Part shown: in pieces, positions 33,374-33,408 of the stretch
How the letters are laid out: each line of letters begins with the position of its first letter
How positions within the stretch are numbered: position 1 is the stretch's first letter
Assembly: GCA_964512485.1 (NCBI GenBank)
Contig: CAZEHJ010000037.1
Location: forward strand, 1 to 33,408
DNA: 33,408 nucleotides
Direction: 5' to 3'
From: CAZEHJ01 sp964512485
GTDB lineage: Bacteria; Bacteroidota; Rhodothermia; Rhodothermales; UBA10348
Made by a program: the position numbers and the translations under genes
The notes under the pieces: model-generated
Told to the model about the DNA's origin: nothing
Seen by the model: only the letters and a program-made list of their open reading frames with translations
Databases searched by the model: none

Positions 33374-33408
33374 CGAAATCGCCCGGTTTACTCAGGTGAG
33401 AACCTTGT

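Larger units (their letters stand above)
33169..33408. other. Candidate chromosomal replication origin (oriC), right part outside the window
   Basis: 240 noncoding bases after tag, notably AT-rich at 33225-33345. One perfect DnaA box (33365-33373) and one near-perfect box (33194-33202) flank the AT-rich part. Weaker boxes lie at 33203-33211 and 33354-33362. All are in the same orientation. Inverted repeats occur at 33255-33269 and 33266-33288. This is the composition expected of oriC, which often sits beside dnaA; that gene would lie beyond the window end and cannot be seen. Confidence 0.55.

Noticed and set aside
1..33408. CRISPR arrays, insertion sequences, prophage or integrase genes
   Set aside because: No spaced direct repeats, transposase or integrase motifs were seen on reading both strands.

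Overview
The window looks like a scaffolded metagenome or draft-genome piece from a Gram-negative bacterium of roughly 55% GC, most likely Rhodothermota/Balneolota or another Bacteroidota relative. This rests on gene content only: DUF2911, choice-of-anchor B, ThuA plus PQQ-type dehydrogenase, S15 Xaa-Pro peptidase, cyanophycinase-like S51 peptidase and AbgT transporter genes, many with Sec, Tat or lipoprotein signals. A run of exactly 100 N (3270-3369) is a scaffold gap. It cuts off the 5' end of one gene.

Layout. 1-3198: end of a plus-strand gene, then minus-strand genes for a cyanophycinase-like exopeptidase, an AbgT-family transporter and a GNAT acetyltransferase. 3371-7662 (plus): secreted FG-GAP/choice-of-anchor B protein (5' cut by the gap), Tat-exported CYCGC-motif protein, DUF2911 protein, hemerythrin. 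7666-22624 (minus): a compact 15-kb, 11-gene unit read korA, korB, an 813-aa protein, rnfB, a 1402-aa protein, rnfC, rnfD, rnfG, rnfE, rnfA and a 64-aa Cys-containing membrane peptide. 22758-26534 (minus): X-Pro dipeptidyl peptidase, proline racemase-family enzyme, SnoaL-like protein and a small membrane protein. 26615-31067 (minus): a PQQ-type sugar dehydrogenase, an S33 proline iminopeptidase-like lipoprotein and a ThuA/sugar dehydrogenase fusion. 31251-33168 (plus): small membrane protein, DUF1835 protein, DNA-3-methyladenine glycosylase I. 33169-33408: AT-rich noncoding DNA with DnaA boxes, a candidate oriC.

The standout system is the korAB-rnf unit. KorAB (catalytic motifs intact) should oxidise a 2-oxoacid, probably 2-oxoglutarate, and reduce ferredoxin. 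Rnf (NADH, FMN and Fe-S motifs intact) should pass those electrons to NAD+ while moving ions. Two large proteins lie between them. The 1402-aa protein has the layout of a pyruvate:ferredoxin oxidoreductase, with a 2x[4Fe-4S] module, but lacks the substrate and thiamine-diphosphate motifs. The 813-aa protein ends in a second degenerate oxidoreductase-like domain plus a C-terminal ferredoxin module. They read as a split, catalytically dead oxidoreductase scaffold that may wire KorAB to Rnf. Very short gaps and start/stop overlaps throughout support co-translation and complex formation.

The peptidase genes point to use of proline-rich peptides. Proline can be degraded through glutamate to 2-oxoglutarate, the likely KorAB substrate. 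That metabolic link is an inference.
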